Of a stretch of DNA of 64,000 nucleotides, positions 45,386 through 56,580 are shown piece after piece. The translations under genes and the position numbers were made by a program. A model generated the notes under the pieces. The model did not search any database. It worked only from the letters and a program-made list of their open reading frames with translations, and was not told the origin of the DNA. Positions within the stretch are counted from its first letter, which is position 1. The number at the start of each line of letters is the position of its first letter. The DNA comes from Umbelopsis ramanniana AG (lineage: Eukaryota > Mucoromycota > Umbelopsidomycetes > Umbelopsidales > Umbelopsidaceae), in assembly GCF_025399195.1 (NCBI RefSeq), contig NW_026252104.1, forward strand, positions 124,001 to 188,000. The letters run 5' to 3'.

Positions 45386-46444
45386 TTACAGGCTCATGAG
45401 TTGTCGTTGCTGGTTGTCCTTTTTCCAAAGAAACCACTTGAAGTACTCGTAAACGCTCCAGCTAATAGCGGCACTTGGCATGTGAGTGAGCACACGAGGC
45501 TTAAATCCTCTAAAGAAGCCTCGGTAGCCATGACGTTCATGAATGATAGCGGCAGCATCCCAGAGACCAGCTGCGTTTCGGATGCGTGGATCAACGGACT
45601 GACCTCGAGTTTGAAGTAAAGTTTTGACCACGTCAAGTGGACATGTAATGGATGAAGCAATCGCTCCGGCAAGTCCACCAGCAACCATATGAGTTTTGGG
45701 ATCGTATACACCGGATGGGTTGAACGCGCTTCGGAAATATTCATAGGTGGCAAATTGGATGGACTGGAAAGGTATAGACATGACCAGGGTTGTGGGTAAT
45801 GAGATGTAGAATGCCGTAACACCTTCGGTTGCATACACCCGGCGAGCACATTCACCAACAGTGCGATAGGATGTTTCACGCAGCTGCATACGCTGTTTGA
45901 TAACTGAAAAAATGCGATAAGGGAGTCAGTTCATCTACACGCCGCAAAAATGGTGGAAACGAGCTTTTCTTACCATCAAAAGGATTCATCATCACATCGT
46001 GTGCCAAGGTAGCACACGCACCAGCGGCAGCAGGCGCCAAAAAGTGGTGGCGACCATCGTTGGCACTGAACGCTTCCTTGCACACTTCATAAGTAGCAAA
46101 ATGAAGAGCATGAGCTGGTCCTGCTCCCATAACTACCGAGTTTACACCTCGCCAAAGTGAGCCTTTGTTGGCTGCCAAGTGTGCTGCTGAACGTGACGCT
46201 ACTTGTGCAACTGCACCATTGGCCATCACTACGGCTGGTCGAAGAACCTGCTTTCTTGTCTATAACTACTATCAGCAAAATGCGCTGCGTTGCCCAACAT
46301 CCGTTCCAATAAGATTTTTACCTTGATACTGTCAACGGGATACATGAGGCAGTGCTCCGCAATACCTGCCAAGGCGCCTGCCGTTGCGTTTTGTGCCATA
46401 GTGGAGCTTTGACCAAGAGATTCGTAATCGTATTCTTCCTCCAT
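45386..46444 (-). CDS. Mitochondrial iron carrier, mitoferrin/Mrs3-Mrs4 type
   Basis: Inner-membrane carrier that brings iron into the matrix. Three exons join to about 300 residues, the standard carrier size. Three carrier signatures are present: YPVDSIKTR (split by intron 1), NPFDVIKQR (split by intron 2) and CPLDVVKTL. The subfamily is indicated by GVNSVVMGAGPAHALHFATY and ITCPLDVVKTLLQTR, with the mitoferrin-type GPAHA motif. The N-terminal MEEEYDYESLG is short and lacks a presequence, as usual for carriers. The C-terminus WSVYEYFKWFLWKK is typical. A plus-strand reading inside the last exon is a shadow of this gene. Confidence 0.9.
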
Positions 46445-47053
46445 GTTGTGAAAGTTGGGAACTCAAAGAAAGTAGAGTGAAGTAGGCAAGGAACAAGAGA
46501 GAGAAAAAAAGTATGAAAAAACTTTTTTTTGTAAGAGAGGAACCGGTGTTTCCGTTGTTGGACAGATGGGCATGGGGATAATAATTCCATCTGATTATCC
46601 CGACTTTTTGAACCTCCGGATGTTTTTATAGTACAGTTATACTACCATCTGATAAAGATCCAACCCATGCACATTCTCTCTCAGAATCAAAATATTATAG
46701 TCCTCCCGTTTATCCTTTGGCTTAATAACATGCATGTGCTCTTACTTTGCTGTTGTGACCCAATTTCACTGTAACGCAAAGAAACTCCATTCACAAGATG
46801 AACCTCTGTTTACCATGAACGATGCTGTCAAACTGGTTTTTTTCGAGTAGTCAAGAGCGCGGGGTTACGGATCCTCAAAATCTTTGCGTTATCCCTTTTT
46901 GCTCCTTGCCCGACCGCCCCCACTCAGCCATTTACCGATGATTCAGCAGTCTGAGAAATTTTTATTGGATAGCCCTTCAGTCATAACTTTAAAACCCAAA
47001 GCGTCGCAGTAATTTAAAGCCTTGGCCTTGAGTTTACCCAATTGCACGGATGT
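46445..47053. other. Mitoferrin promoter and 3' flank of the 7TM gene
   Basis: About 610 bases between two minus-strand genes. There are pyrimidine-rich and CCCC-containing stretches near 46900-46925, but no ORF or element I can support. Confidence 0.4.
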
Positions 47054-48339
47054 TTAAATATCCCATACCGCTCTGTGACCTTGCTCCACGTCGGTACTTG
47101 GGAATTTATGGTCTTCACATGTACTAATTGTACATCCAAGTGGAAGTCGTGACGGCCCCGGGCTTCGCTGGTAGGGTGGTAGATGGATGGTTGCCATACC
47201 AGCCGTCAATTCCGGTTGACTATTTCTCCCACCTTTCAGCTGCTTGATGATGAGATATGACGCAAGACTCCCTGTGTTCCATAATTAGATTAAAAATTAC
47301 ATGTTTCAAAATTGCCGTTGACCAATAATATGAACTACCAACGTACAATCAAGCGTATACAAAATCGGGGTTAGGCCTCCTAGAACCTTGACAATGAGAA
47401 GCACCCCACATATGAGGTTGGATAAGATTGCGCCAATGCTATCGGCTTGCTAAATTAAATAATTTGGATGGCTTGCTAGCCCTTCTATTGGCTGTTACTG
47501 TATATGGTAAAAAACGTGACATACCAGTAAATGACTCCATCCTTGAGCAGGGCCTTTTGCAGACTACTTCCTAAGATTTGGTAGTGTCTGTAGATCACTC
47601 GCAGAAAGCATAGAGATAGGAAGAGATTAGAAGAGAAGTCCAATGCGGCTTTAAACGCAACAATCCAAGTTGCTACAGCCGAAAAAGTAAAACATGAGTC
47701 GCTGCTAAATTGCTTCAGTAGTAGTAGACAATGCTTTCAATGATACTTGCGATAGAAGGTTGTGCATACACCAGCTGTAAAATATGTGGAAGATCGACCA
47801 ACTGTGCAGTTGAGGACGATGAAAATGAGAATTCCGAATAATGGCACAGACCCGGCTATGAGCAGCCTTCGGGATCGATCATAACAAATGTATGCTTTCC
47901 ATAGTAAGACCGATTGGATAGCAATGTCACCTAGATTGACTGTGATGATTGAGAAATTCAAGCGCTTATTTTTTTTTAAAAAAAAAAAAAAGGAATAAAG
48001 CAAATTTAGTCTGATATCTTTCGGCCCTGTGATCGTATGTACATAGCATGACAAGTTTTCACTTACAAAGTCACAGCTCATAGGTACCAAGCTAGTCAGT
48101 AGCGTTACAAAGGCGCAGATACATCCTCCAAAGGCTTGAATAAACATTAGGATATAGATAGGTTTGAAAGAATGACGAAGGAGCAATCCAAGGTGTATAG
48201 TTTGCCATACGAAACAAGACATACAGACGGACACGAACATGATGGAGAAAGCTGCATCACTCTGTGATGAAGGCTGACTCTCGGCACTCTGGGTACAATT
48301 GTTGACGATAGAATCCGACATAGCTACTTTGAAAAGCAA
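47054..48339 (-). CDS. Orphan seven-transmembrane protein, GPCR-like topology
   Basis: I do not recognise the family. Five exons can be joined in frame to about 330 residues. Seven hydrophobic segments appear in order: FSIMFVSVCMSCFVW, ILMFIQAFGGCICAFVTLL, FSIITVNLGDIAIQSVLL, LIAGSVPLFGILIFIVL, FSAVATWIVAFKAALDF, IGAILSNLICGVLLIVKV and LYTLDWSLASYLII. The N-terminus is short and has an NNCT glycosylation site; the tail of about 70 residues is Pro-rich and polar, ending HRAVWDI. This topology fits a GPCR-like receptor, but no class-defining motif is visible. The start may be 48339 or the in-frame ATG at 48321. The first intron contains a run of T followed by a run of A. TATAAA lies about 117 bases upstream. 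Confidence 0.65.
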
Positions 48340-49487
48340 TTATGATGAATAAAGAATAGAAGGTGTGAATATTATGTTCGGTTTGCTTGGTTACCTTGTT
48401 TAAATGGGGGTTATTGTGAAAATAAAACCTAAAAGTGAACTATACCGTCCACCTCTTTATAAATAAAAAGGTGTGAACAACCTTTACCCACACCAAGCCA
48501 GCGTATGGTGCAGGATTGTTATTATAATAGATCAAAATGGGAATGGGAGACGGGGAACTAGGTGCTAACGATATGAATATGGCATGACCTTGGCCAAGGT
48601 ATTTCATGATTGGCTGATTTTCTCAATAGAAAATTACCAGGTTTGATTTGTGTACACTACTTGGCTAGCAAGAAATGGTGCGACAACGCGGATGAATCAG
48701 CCCCTATCTACTTAATATATACAGATGCATTGTGCTTGTGAAAAGTCTGTGGAATAATGAAGAACTTTATGCATAGATAATGGATCTAAAGTGGCCGATC
48801 CTTGATTAACAAGTTTATGATAAGGTTACCTTGGACTATCGTATTGAGCGGAATAGGATAACAGCCGTCAGTTCATGTTATCTGTGGGAACTTACCATCC
48901 TTCTTTTTCTAGCCAGAAAGCGATAATATATCATCGCGAATGAGTCGAGGAACGGCGCTACGTTCTGGACAAGAAGACACACTTTTTTATGGTATGTGGA
49001 ATCTCCACATCCGCTTGCTCTTTTTAGTACGTTCGCATTATCCGCATACATCATTTGGCTTTACTGTTGCTTGCTTACAAGCATGTTATAGCACGTCTGC
49101 ATAGGTTGGTACAACAGTATAGGAAAGAAAAAAGTACAAACAGCCAATATGGCCTAGTATATGGAATGAAAGAAGCTTTCATGGGAATACTATGCATTGG
49201 AAAAATACCAATAGCAGAGATCAGTATCATTAGCATTATTATCTTAGAACCTCGGTTGTTCTTTTCAAAAGCGCATAAAAAGTGCGTACGCTGAAATGTT
49301 TTAAGGTGGCATTTTATTTGGACAAAAATGAAGTTGTTTAAATGTGAGATGGGTGACGCCTGAAACCAGAGGCGTGAGCTACGAAACTTCATTTTCTTTA
49401 CTCAATTTCCTTATATAACTGCCTCACTGCTTGCTGTATGTGAGATGCGGTCGACGCAACTGCAAACAGCAGGTCATATCTGCTTTA
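48340..49487. other. Intergenic, upstream of the 7TM gene
   Basis: About 1.15 kb between two minus-strand genes. It holds a coding-strand TATAAA for the 7TM gene at 48456-48461 and an inverted-repeat element at 49324-49395. Two short open frames (48940-49104 on plus, 49075-49392 on minus) lack support and I do not call them. Confidence 0.4.
49324..49395. repeat. Small inverted-repeat/hairpin element
   Basis: An 11-base perfect inverted repeat (AAAATGAAGTT and its complement) encloses about 50 bases that themselves contain a six-pair stem ACGCCT/AGGCGT at 49356-49375. It could be a structured RNA, a poly(A)-region hairpin or a chance or small MITE-like repeat. No second copy was noticed in this window. 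Confidence 0.35.
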
Positions 49488-50270
49488 TCATCTTCGAGTC
49501 GATAAGCCACAAAGGATTCTAGCCGCCTGAGTTACAAATAAAAGATTTTGAATATTTTTTACGTGGAAAAGGGGTAAGTTGTTGGGTGGGATGACATCAA
49601 CGCGAAAAAAAAAAAAATGTGTGTAAAGATCGATCAAACTAACCTCGAATACGAGACTTTGGCTGTCATGGCAGCCCGAATCCCCCTTGTTTCGACCCCT
49701 GTTGTGCTTGTACTTATCGCCACATCCTGCCCCCTCGGCGCTATAGTATGGGGCAGTATTTGTGGAAAGTCTACTGAAGGATGCCAACGTCTCAGCAGCT
49801 GTCGCATCCCGTTTGGACCTTTTTCGTTTAGCCATGTTCAGTACTTCATAGTGGCACCCCGAGGTAGACACGTTAACTGGTGGTGATGAATTGCGTTTCC
49901 TTTTGGAAGACTTTACGTCCGATTGATCAACAAATACATTATATCCACTATACTGGTGCCCGGTTGTCATCATGGTAGGCCGATAATTGAATGTCGGCAT
50001 CAAAGATGATGGGGGAGGAAGAATAAGAGTTGATCTACCAAGGAACTGCGGCTCAGATGGAGACGGGTATTGAGGGGAATGGTATGAAATGGATCCTTCT
50101 GTCTTGTATGGTCGGTTCCATTCATTTTCGCCGTGTTCCATGGATACTGCTTGGCGCGGACGGTCTATGCCGCTGTTATAATATTCCATTGAAGGTAAAG
50201 AGTCTTTGGAGGGTATATTCAAATTTGGCGAATGTGTTGAAGGACGAAACGATAGAGCTTCGGTTGGCAT
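49488..50270 (-). CDS. Unknown disordered, nuclear-type protein
   Basis: Two exons. The first (start 50270) encodes a Ser/Pro/Tyr-rich low-complexity region with two nuclear-localisation-like clusters, SSKRKRNSS and AKRKRSKRD, then AAETLASFSRLSTN. A donor at about 49643 (GTTAGT) and an acceptor near 49525 add a short exon reading AARILCGLSTRR before the stop at 49488. The spliced protein is about 220 residues. The C-terminal short helix A-A-x-I-L-x-x-L resembles terminal motifs seen in fungal nuclear regulators, but I cannot name a family. The RBR ligase gene ends about 300 bases upstream on the same strand. Confidence 0.6.
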   Translation of the reverse strand: MPTEALSFRPSTHSPNLNIPSKDSLPSMEYYNSGIDRPRQAVSMEHGENEWNRPYKTEGSISYHSPQYPSPSEPQFLGRSTLILPPPSSLMPTFNYRPTMMTTGHQYSGYNVFVDQSDVKSSKRKRNSSPPVNVSTSGCHYEVLNMAKRKRSKRDATAAETLASFSRLSTNTAPYYSAEGAGCGDKYKHNRGRNKGDSGCHDSQSLVFEVSLIDLYTHFFFFRVDVIPPNNLPLFHVKNIQNLLFVTQAARILCGLSTRR

Positions 50271-50575
50271 GTATGATAGTAAAATGCTATGATGTATTGA
50301 GGGCTCTAATTACTTAAATGGTATTTACGAATAGGTTTGCCTGGTTTTTGGTGAAAATGAATACAGTGTAGAGGAAGAAAAGGGAGAAAACGAAAACGAG
50401 TTTGAAAGAGAAAGAAGAAAAAGCAGTGAACTGGGGATTTTGAGTAAAGCGATGCGGAAAAAAAAGGAAAGGGGGGGAAGCGAGGAGGAGAAGGAAGAGG
50501 AATCATCCGAACACATGCATTTTGACTTTGATATCATTGAATTAACGGCGCAACTTGTCTCAATATGGTAATTGC
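50271..50575. other. Purine/pyrimidine-biased spacer
   Basis: About 305 bases between two minus-strand genes. The plus strand is strongly purine-rich from 50370 to 50500 (long GAA/GGA runs), so the transcript of the downstream minus-strand gene would have a pyrimidine-rich leader. Nothing coding. Confidence 0.4.
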
Positions 50576-52212
50576 TTAACGGCGAAACATTTCTATAGCA
50601 ACGCAACACTTGGTTACTTTTTGTCGCTGTAGTGATCTGTCATTTAGCAAGAGCTTACCTCTTATCCTACCACCCACTACATTTCTAGCTCGATTTGCCT
50701 CTATCTCGCGAGTGATTGTCTTTGAGCGACGAAGAGCATTAGCCTTGCCGTCCTTTATTTTACTTTTAGCCACGGACTCCAAACCTGGTAATGCTGGCAT
50801 ATTTTTCTTTCGTTCCTCCGCGAGTTTTGCGTTTGACCAAGATTGACACTTTGCTATGCATCTAGAAATATAAAAATGAGAACGATGTTCTGTAGCAAAA
50901 TTATGGCTCGCGCTCTATATTTACCCAGTATAGTTTTCATGCGTCCAGGGGTTGCCACATCGATAGCAGCTTTAAAATGCAAATGATTAGATCCTAGAGG
51001 AAACCGGGAAAAATAACCAAACCGTCAAGAATTCACCAATATCGGCACTACTTACAATTCTGCTCTACAAACGCATGTCATATGATTGCAACCTTGTTAT
51101 AATGAATGATGAATACGAATTTCGCACCCTTTTTTTATCTGATCAAATCCCCCACTTACATTTTTTTCGATGATACTTTTACACTTTGGGCAGCAGCTCC
51201 ATAGCAGATTATCAGCTGTGTTCAGAAGTGCAAACAGGTCCTTCTGTTCGGCTGTCCATGCCATATTTTCTTTGCAAGCTATACCTAACCAGATAATATC
51301 AACAAATGTTTTCGCCACTTGAACAGACAAACAAACTTAAAATTTTTTACCTGGGTGCCACATGGTCTTACAATGGCTGCAAAAGGCGCGATTGCACACT
51401 GGACATTCTGCCATAGTATTGCAGCCTACTTCGATCATATCGTTTTCCAAAGGAACGGCACAGTCTGGGTGTGGACAGTATATCTTGTTGCTCATACCAG
51501 CTTCGGTGTGCTTATCCCACCACATTGTCATCGACTCAATATCAAGTACCTTTTCAGCCAAGTCGTCGGGAATAACATTATTGCAGTCATACTGAGGACA
51601 TTTCACAGGAAACGTCATGACCGGCTCTTTCATCTTGACTTCTAAGTATTGTGCCAGACACGCAGAGCAAAATGCGTGTGGGCAAGATGGTACGAAATAT
51701 CCAATTTCAGAACTTTCCTCGTCCTCTCGCACTCGTCTTTCTGGGTGCTCTAAACGTACGACATCCAAGCAAATATTGCACGTAACCGTCGTCTTATTCG
51801 GTACCAGTTAGATAAACATTCAGCACTGGTTCTCAAACAGCAGTAAAACGGTGCTTACATGCCAGTCGTTACTTTCATTGATGTCATGCATCCAAGTGAG
51901 CAAGATGATTTCCGATAAAGCCTTTGATGTTGTAAGTCGAGGTGTATTGTACAAGAAAAAGGGGCAGTTGACTTTGGTTAAATGTGGGCATTGAACGATA
52001 AAAAAATAAACCTGTTGAGCCAAGCTTACGGTGTTCAATTTATTATGCCGGTGCAGCGATATCATCCAGTCACTGTAATCCTTTTCACAATTGACTTTCC
52101 ACATCTCCTTGAGTATATCAATCATGTAGGGTATTTCTTTTGGTTCTGGTCGTGGCAGCAAAGGTCCGCCTTTTCCAAGGGAAGTTGAACTACTGGCAGT
52201 CATGACGTCCAT
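50576..52212 (-). CDS. RBR-type E3 ubiquitin ligase
   Basis: A RING1-IBR-RING2 ligase that moves ubiquitin through a RING2 cysteine. The N-terminus is helical (IPYMIDILKEMWKVN; HDINESNDWH). RING1 begins TCNICLDVV and holds CPHAFCSACLAQYLE and CPQYDC. The IBR follows: YCPHPDCAVP, ECPVCNRAFCSHCKTMWHPG. RING2 reads CCPKCKSIIEKN, then CNHMTCVCRAEF and CYRCGNPWTHENYTG; the catalytic Cys is that of NHMTC. The tail is charged, ending GGRIREMFRR. At the junction between SIIEKN and GCNHMTC the obvious GT-AG intron (about 51104-51170) leaves the frame one base short, so that border is unresolved. The start could also be the in-frame ATG at 52326. It is distinct from the Ariadne gene at 57592. Confidence 0.85.
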
Positions 52213-52471
52213 TTTGATATGACGTGATAGCAGGTGCCCAAGAAATTGTTTCGATTTGTTGTAATGCGAATAAGAGCAAGACGGAAAAGGATCGGATGAG
52301 GACAGTCGCTCCTTTATGTGGTCCAAGTTCGCAATATGGGGAACACTCTACAAATTCTCTGCGGCGGGCTGGTGTCACTTGATCGAAACTATTCTGAGCC
52401 TCATCCCCATTACACTGGAAATAGCGCTGAGTAGCCCAACTATATTTATTATTGAATGGTCTTTGTACTTA

Positions 52472-54318
52472 TTACATAAATTGGCTGATCACTTCTTCAA
52501 TTCTATTCCATATGAGCATCCGCTGCGAACCTTCTATCGAGAACAGTAATAGTCCCACCTCTGAGTCGTGTTTGCGCAGTAATAAGCGCACGTGCGCTAT
52601 CTGGTAATATATGACTTGTCTTATGTACAAATGATTGGATTCAATAACGGCGTCAGCTAGAGACAGAAGCACCTATGCATGTTGGAAATGGTAAATTTAT
52701 GTGTTCATATGCTATTGGAAATCCTTTTATACTACTGACCTTGACATCTTCCAAAGTAGCGTCCCATGCTGCACGCCTAGTAATTTCCTGGGCACGGACA
52801 ATATCGTCTAGTGCGCGTTCAGTAAATTTATGCAGTCACATCAAAAGTAGCAAGGCTCTACTTGCAAAGCCAGAACTTACCAATTTCCAAGCAAATTATC
52901 AGAGCTATCATGGCATCAACCATTGACGAAGGCAGTTCGTGAGAGTCGCATTTTCGAGCCGCTGCTGCTGTCAAGGAGCGCTCCATCAATGCTTCTGCCG
53001 CTGAACCTTGAGCTCCTAAATTTAGATATAGCTGGACACTCGACATCAGCCATGCTGCGTACTGTGCAAACCGCCACACTATTACACAAAGACTTACTTT
53101 ACTAAGGTTTTGATAGCCGATGAGTTCACCTTCATCATTTTTTGTGTGTTGGTGGATCACTATCGCCATGGCGCACATAGCCACAGCTATTTGTTGGGGT
53201 CTCGCATCTTTTGAAATTTCGCGCGGGTTCCTGGTTTTAGTCCCTGCCAGCGAAAATAGCATTTCACCTTCACTCAGAATAACCGGGAGCATCTGGTTTA
53301 CATCTGATTTCGCTTTTATCGGTTTGCATAAAACCTTTTCAATATAAATTCGTATCAAGTCTTCCGCAGCATTCAATAATTTCGGAATTGATATGCTAGA
53401 GCAATTCTGAAGTAGTTTTAAGATATGGGGTTAGCTCCAAAGCCCGAAGCTGCATGAGGCTAATCTGCTGCCCACTACGATAAGGCATGCATGTACTCAC
53501 AGTTGCAACATCATTCAGTTGCTGTTCATCAATTTTCCATTTCCCATGCAAAGCCTTCACAAACAGCTTTCGCGCAAGCTCCAAAGATTGGTCATCCCAA
53601 TAGATTAAATATAATCGAGACAATGCCAATCTGCTAAGGTATAAGGTTCCAGATACTTGCGCAGATGTCAGGGTATCTGCATCAGGAGCTTTTGTCGGCT
53701 GGCTTTGTAGTGTCTCTAACAATTCAATAAGATCATTCAATACTTGTGCCGACTCTCTAGGTCTTTTGAGCTTGTAAAACTCTGTGAATTTGGTTAGATA
53801 CATAAGCCCCTCCGTACAAAAAGAAGTTTTATGATGTCACCCCTACCTTGTGCTAATGTCCACAGAGCTCCCACCGCTCTGGACGGCTTGCTTGCTGCAA
53901 TGCTCATCGCTTGCTTTAATTTCATGCTGACTTGAGCGACTGCCGGATTTGATTGTCCGCTTGCTTCTGCAGAACAAAGAAGTAAGTCTTATATGAACAA
54001 AACTGCTTGATTCGTTCATGAAGCGATTGTCTCCTACTTACTGGCCTTTTGGCTTGCACCGAGGTTTACAGTTGTACTTTTTGCCGACGCCTTCTCACTC
54101 TGAATATGTTTTGCACTTTTCAAATGTGCATTCCAGGTCGCTTCATTACTGAACTTTTTTTTGCATGCGGTACAATACAAGTTACGGGATGAATTGCTTT
54201 GTGTCCTTTCCATTACACTGTCTTGTGGAGAATTTGGCTTGACAGCAGCATGTAGTGGTCGAGGTGCAGCGCATCCCGGAAGAAGCTTGTGCTTGCGGCT
54301 GTCAAACGGCAAAAACAC
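52472..54318 (-). CDS. C2H2 zinc-finger protein with helical (TPR-like) repeats
   Basis: I cannot assign a named family. The first exon encodes a single U1/matrin-like finger: LYCTACKKKFSNEATWNAHLKSAKHIQSEK, i.e. C-x2-C-x12-H-x5-H, suited to dsRNA or RNP binding. Later exons encode a helix-rich body: VSMKLKQAMSIAASKPSRAVG, ALWTLAQEFYKLKRPRESAQ, LYLSRLALSRLYLIYWDD, ELARKLFVKALHGKW, QQIAVAMCAMAIVIHQHTKN, LYLNLGAQGSAAEALMERSL. The pattern suggests TPR-like repeats. The last exon ends WNRIEEVISQFM at 52472. All introns inspected keep the frame. It lies back to back with RPN3, 309 bases away, and ends about 146-260 bases before the RBR start on the same strand. Confidence 0.7.
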
Positions 54319-54627
54319 TAAAGCGTTATGAGAAAAAGACCAGAGGAAAGAAAAAAGTTGAGTCTGCTATACCATCGAGGACGTCGACATTGAGATTGTC
54401 GTCGTCTACAGGGAATATATTCATATACAGGATATTGGTTTCCTGTCACGAAGTTGCAGTTGTATTTTTTGAGCAATCAAAAAAAAAGGCAGTCCGCAAG
54501 TTGCTGGATTCCAACACCAACGAAATTCGCGTTACGTCACGCCTCGGCCTTCGTCATCCCAGCCAGCTTTAAAGCAGCTTCGATATTTCACGCTTTGACT
54601 CGGAATCCACCACCGTCTTTTAACAAA
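54319..54627. other. Divergent promoter, C2H2 gene / RPN3
   Basis: About 309 bases between divergent starts. No proteasome-associated control element (GGTGGCAAA) was seen. Contains purine-rich stretches only. Confidence 0.35.
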
Positions 54628-56580
54628 ATGTCGAAGGAAGCAGAGAAATCAGAAAACGTTGTTGCTATGGAAATTGAAGAAAGCGAAGAAGCTAGAGAAG
54701 AGAGATTGAAGCAAGAATCCATCGCTATCGCTATTGCTGGTATGTGCCTGAAGCACCTTCTTGTATTGCAAGCGATCAGCAGCGAATCAAGTTCATTGAC
54801 GAGACCTTTTAACCCACAGATATCAAGAATAACTTCAATTTTTTGGAACGAGCTGTAGAAACCATCGAGTCTAGATTTACGACGCGAGTTCTGAGAACCA
54901 CAACCTCCATTCGAAAACGCTTAACACCTCATATCCTTGCTCAAGTCATAAATGACTACTTTGGCGAAGGTGAGCATCGATTTTTTCGTCGTGTAACTGC
55001 TAATACCATCGTTTCATACTTACGACTTGTGATAAAGATCCTCGTAAAGCCAATCTCTTGAGCTACCTTGGAGAACAACCTGATGTCTCAATGAAAGACA
55101 CGAGTGCAGACGATACAAAGAAGGAGGCTCATCTACCGGAAATAGAAATATACCTCAATCTCTTGGTGATGATTTACCTGTTGGACAACTCAAAGTTTGA
55201 ACAAGTATGTGGTGAAATTGGGAAATTGTGCAACCTGGGTAGGCTTGCGTTGTGGCTGACCAAAGGATTTGCTTTAACGACAACAGGGAACAGAGTTAGC
55301 AAACACATCAGTAGATCAGGTTGAAAAGTTAAACCGTAGAACGTTGGATCAGCTTACCGCCAAGGTTTATTTCTACTACGTGCGTTTCCACGAATTGACT
55401 GATAGACTTGCTGAGATTCGACCGTATGTATAGACGTGTAATTGATATACGACCAATTTTTTTTTTTTTTTTTGGTGTTGTAACTGACACTCCCGTTTGC
55501 AGAGTACTTTTGGCTGCGCAGCGAACGGCTACTTTGAGAAGAGATGACGATACACAGGCAACCTTACTCAACCTTCTACTCCGCAACTATTTCCACTACA
55601 ACCTCTACGAGCAGGCCGATAAACTTGTCTCCAAGAGTACATTCCCCGAAAATGCCAGTAACAACCAAGCCGCACGTTACGCTTACTATCTTGGTCGTAT
55701 TCGAGCGTTGCAATTAGATTATACTGAAGCACACACACAACTGCTACAAGCAATTCGTAAGGCACCACAGAACACTGCCACCGCAGGATTCCAGCAAACT
55801 GTACGTTGCCGTCGTGTTCAAGGAAGCGATAAGGGTTTTATCTAAATGTTTGCTTTTCTCCTTTCTAGGCATACAAGTTCTTTATCATTGTGCAGCTGTT
55901 GATGGGAGAAATCCCCGAGAGATCGATTTTCCGTCAACCTGTCCTTCGCAAAGCCTTGGTACCTTATCTTCATATAACGCAAGCTGTCAGAATTGGTGAC
56001 TTGAATCAGTTCCAAGAAGGCCTGGCCAAGTATGGAGCCAACTTCAAGCGCGACAAGACATACACGTTAATTCTGCGATTGCGACATAATGTCATCAAGA
56101 CTGGTATTCGTATGATCAGTTTGTCATACTCTAGGATATCACTGAGAGATATTTGCATCAAACTGCATTTGGATGGCGAAGAGGATGCTGAATTTATTGT
56201 CGCAAAATCTATAAAGGACGGTGTCATTGATGCTGTACTAGACCACGATGGTGGCTATATGCGAAGCAAGGTAAGTTTGGTTTGTTTAAACCGGTGTGAA
56301 GGAGCATCATTGCGTTGACGGAAGACACGCTGACTTTGGTTTCTCTACATAGGAATCTGCTGATGTTTATTCCACCAATGAGCCACAAAGCGCATTCAAC
56401 CAACGTATCACCTTCTGTTTGAACCTCCACAACGAATCTATCAAGGCTATGCGTTTCCCTCTTAATGCTCATCGCAAAGAGCTTGACAATGTTCAAGAGG
56501 CTCTTGAGAGGGAGCGTGAGTTGGCACAGGAGATTGCCGAAGGTGATCTTGATGAAGATGATGATATGGGCGACTTCTAA
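54628..56580 (+). CDS. RPN3: 26S proteasome regulatory subunit Rpn3/PSMD3
   Basis: A PCI-domain subunit of the proteasome lid. Six or so exons join to about 500 residues. The N-terminus is acidic ([20 protein letters not shown]), followed by [20 protein letters not shown] and VRVL-type helices. The body has [56 protein letters not shown] and [20 protein letters not shown]. The PCI part gives [20 protein letters not shown] and [20 protein letters not shown] and [20 protein letters not shown]. The Rpn3 C-terminus closes with [12 protein letters not shown] at a TAA at 56578. Introns are short, one with a long poly-T acceptor tract at about 55457-55473. An AATAAA follows 85 bases downstream. Confidence 0.95.

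Noticed and set aside
48940-49104. 54-codon plus-strand open frame beginning MSRGTALRSGQ
   Set aside because: Too short, no recognisable motif, no supporting signals.
49075-49392. 105-codon minus-strand open frame with hydrophobic segments
   Set aside because: No family, no splice context, composition like AT-rich noncoding DNA, and it overlaps an inverted repeat.
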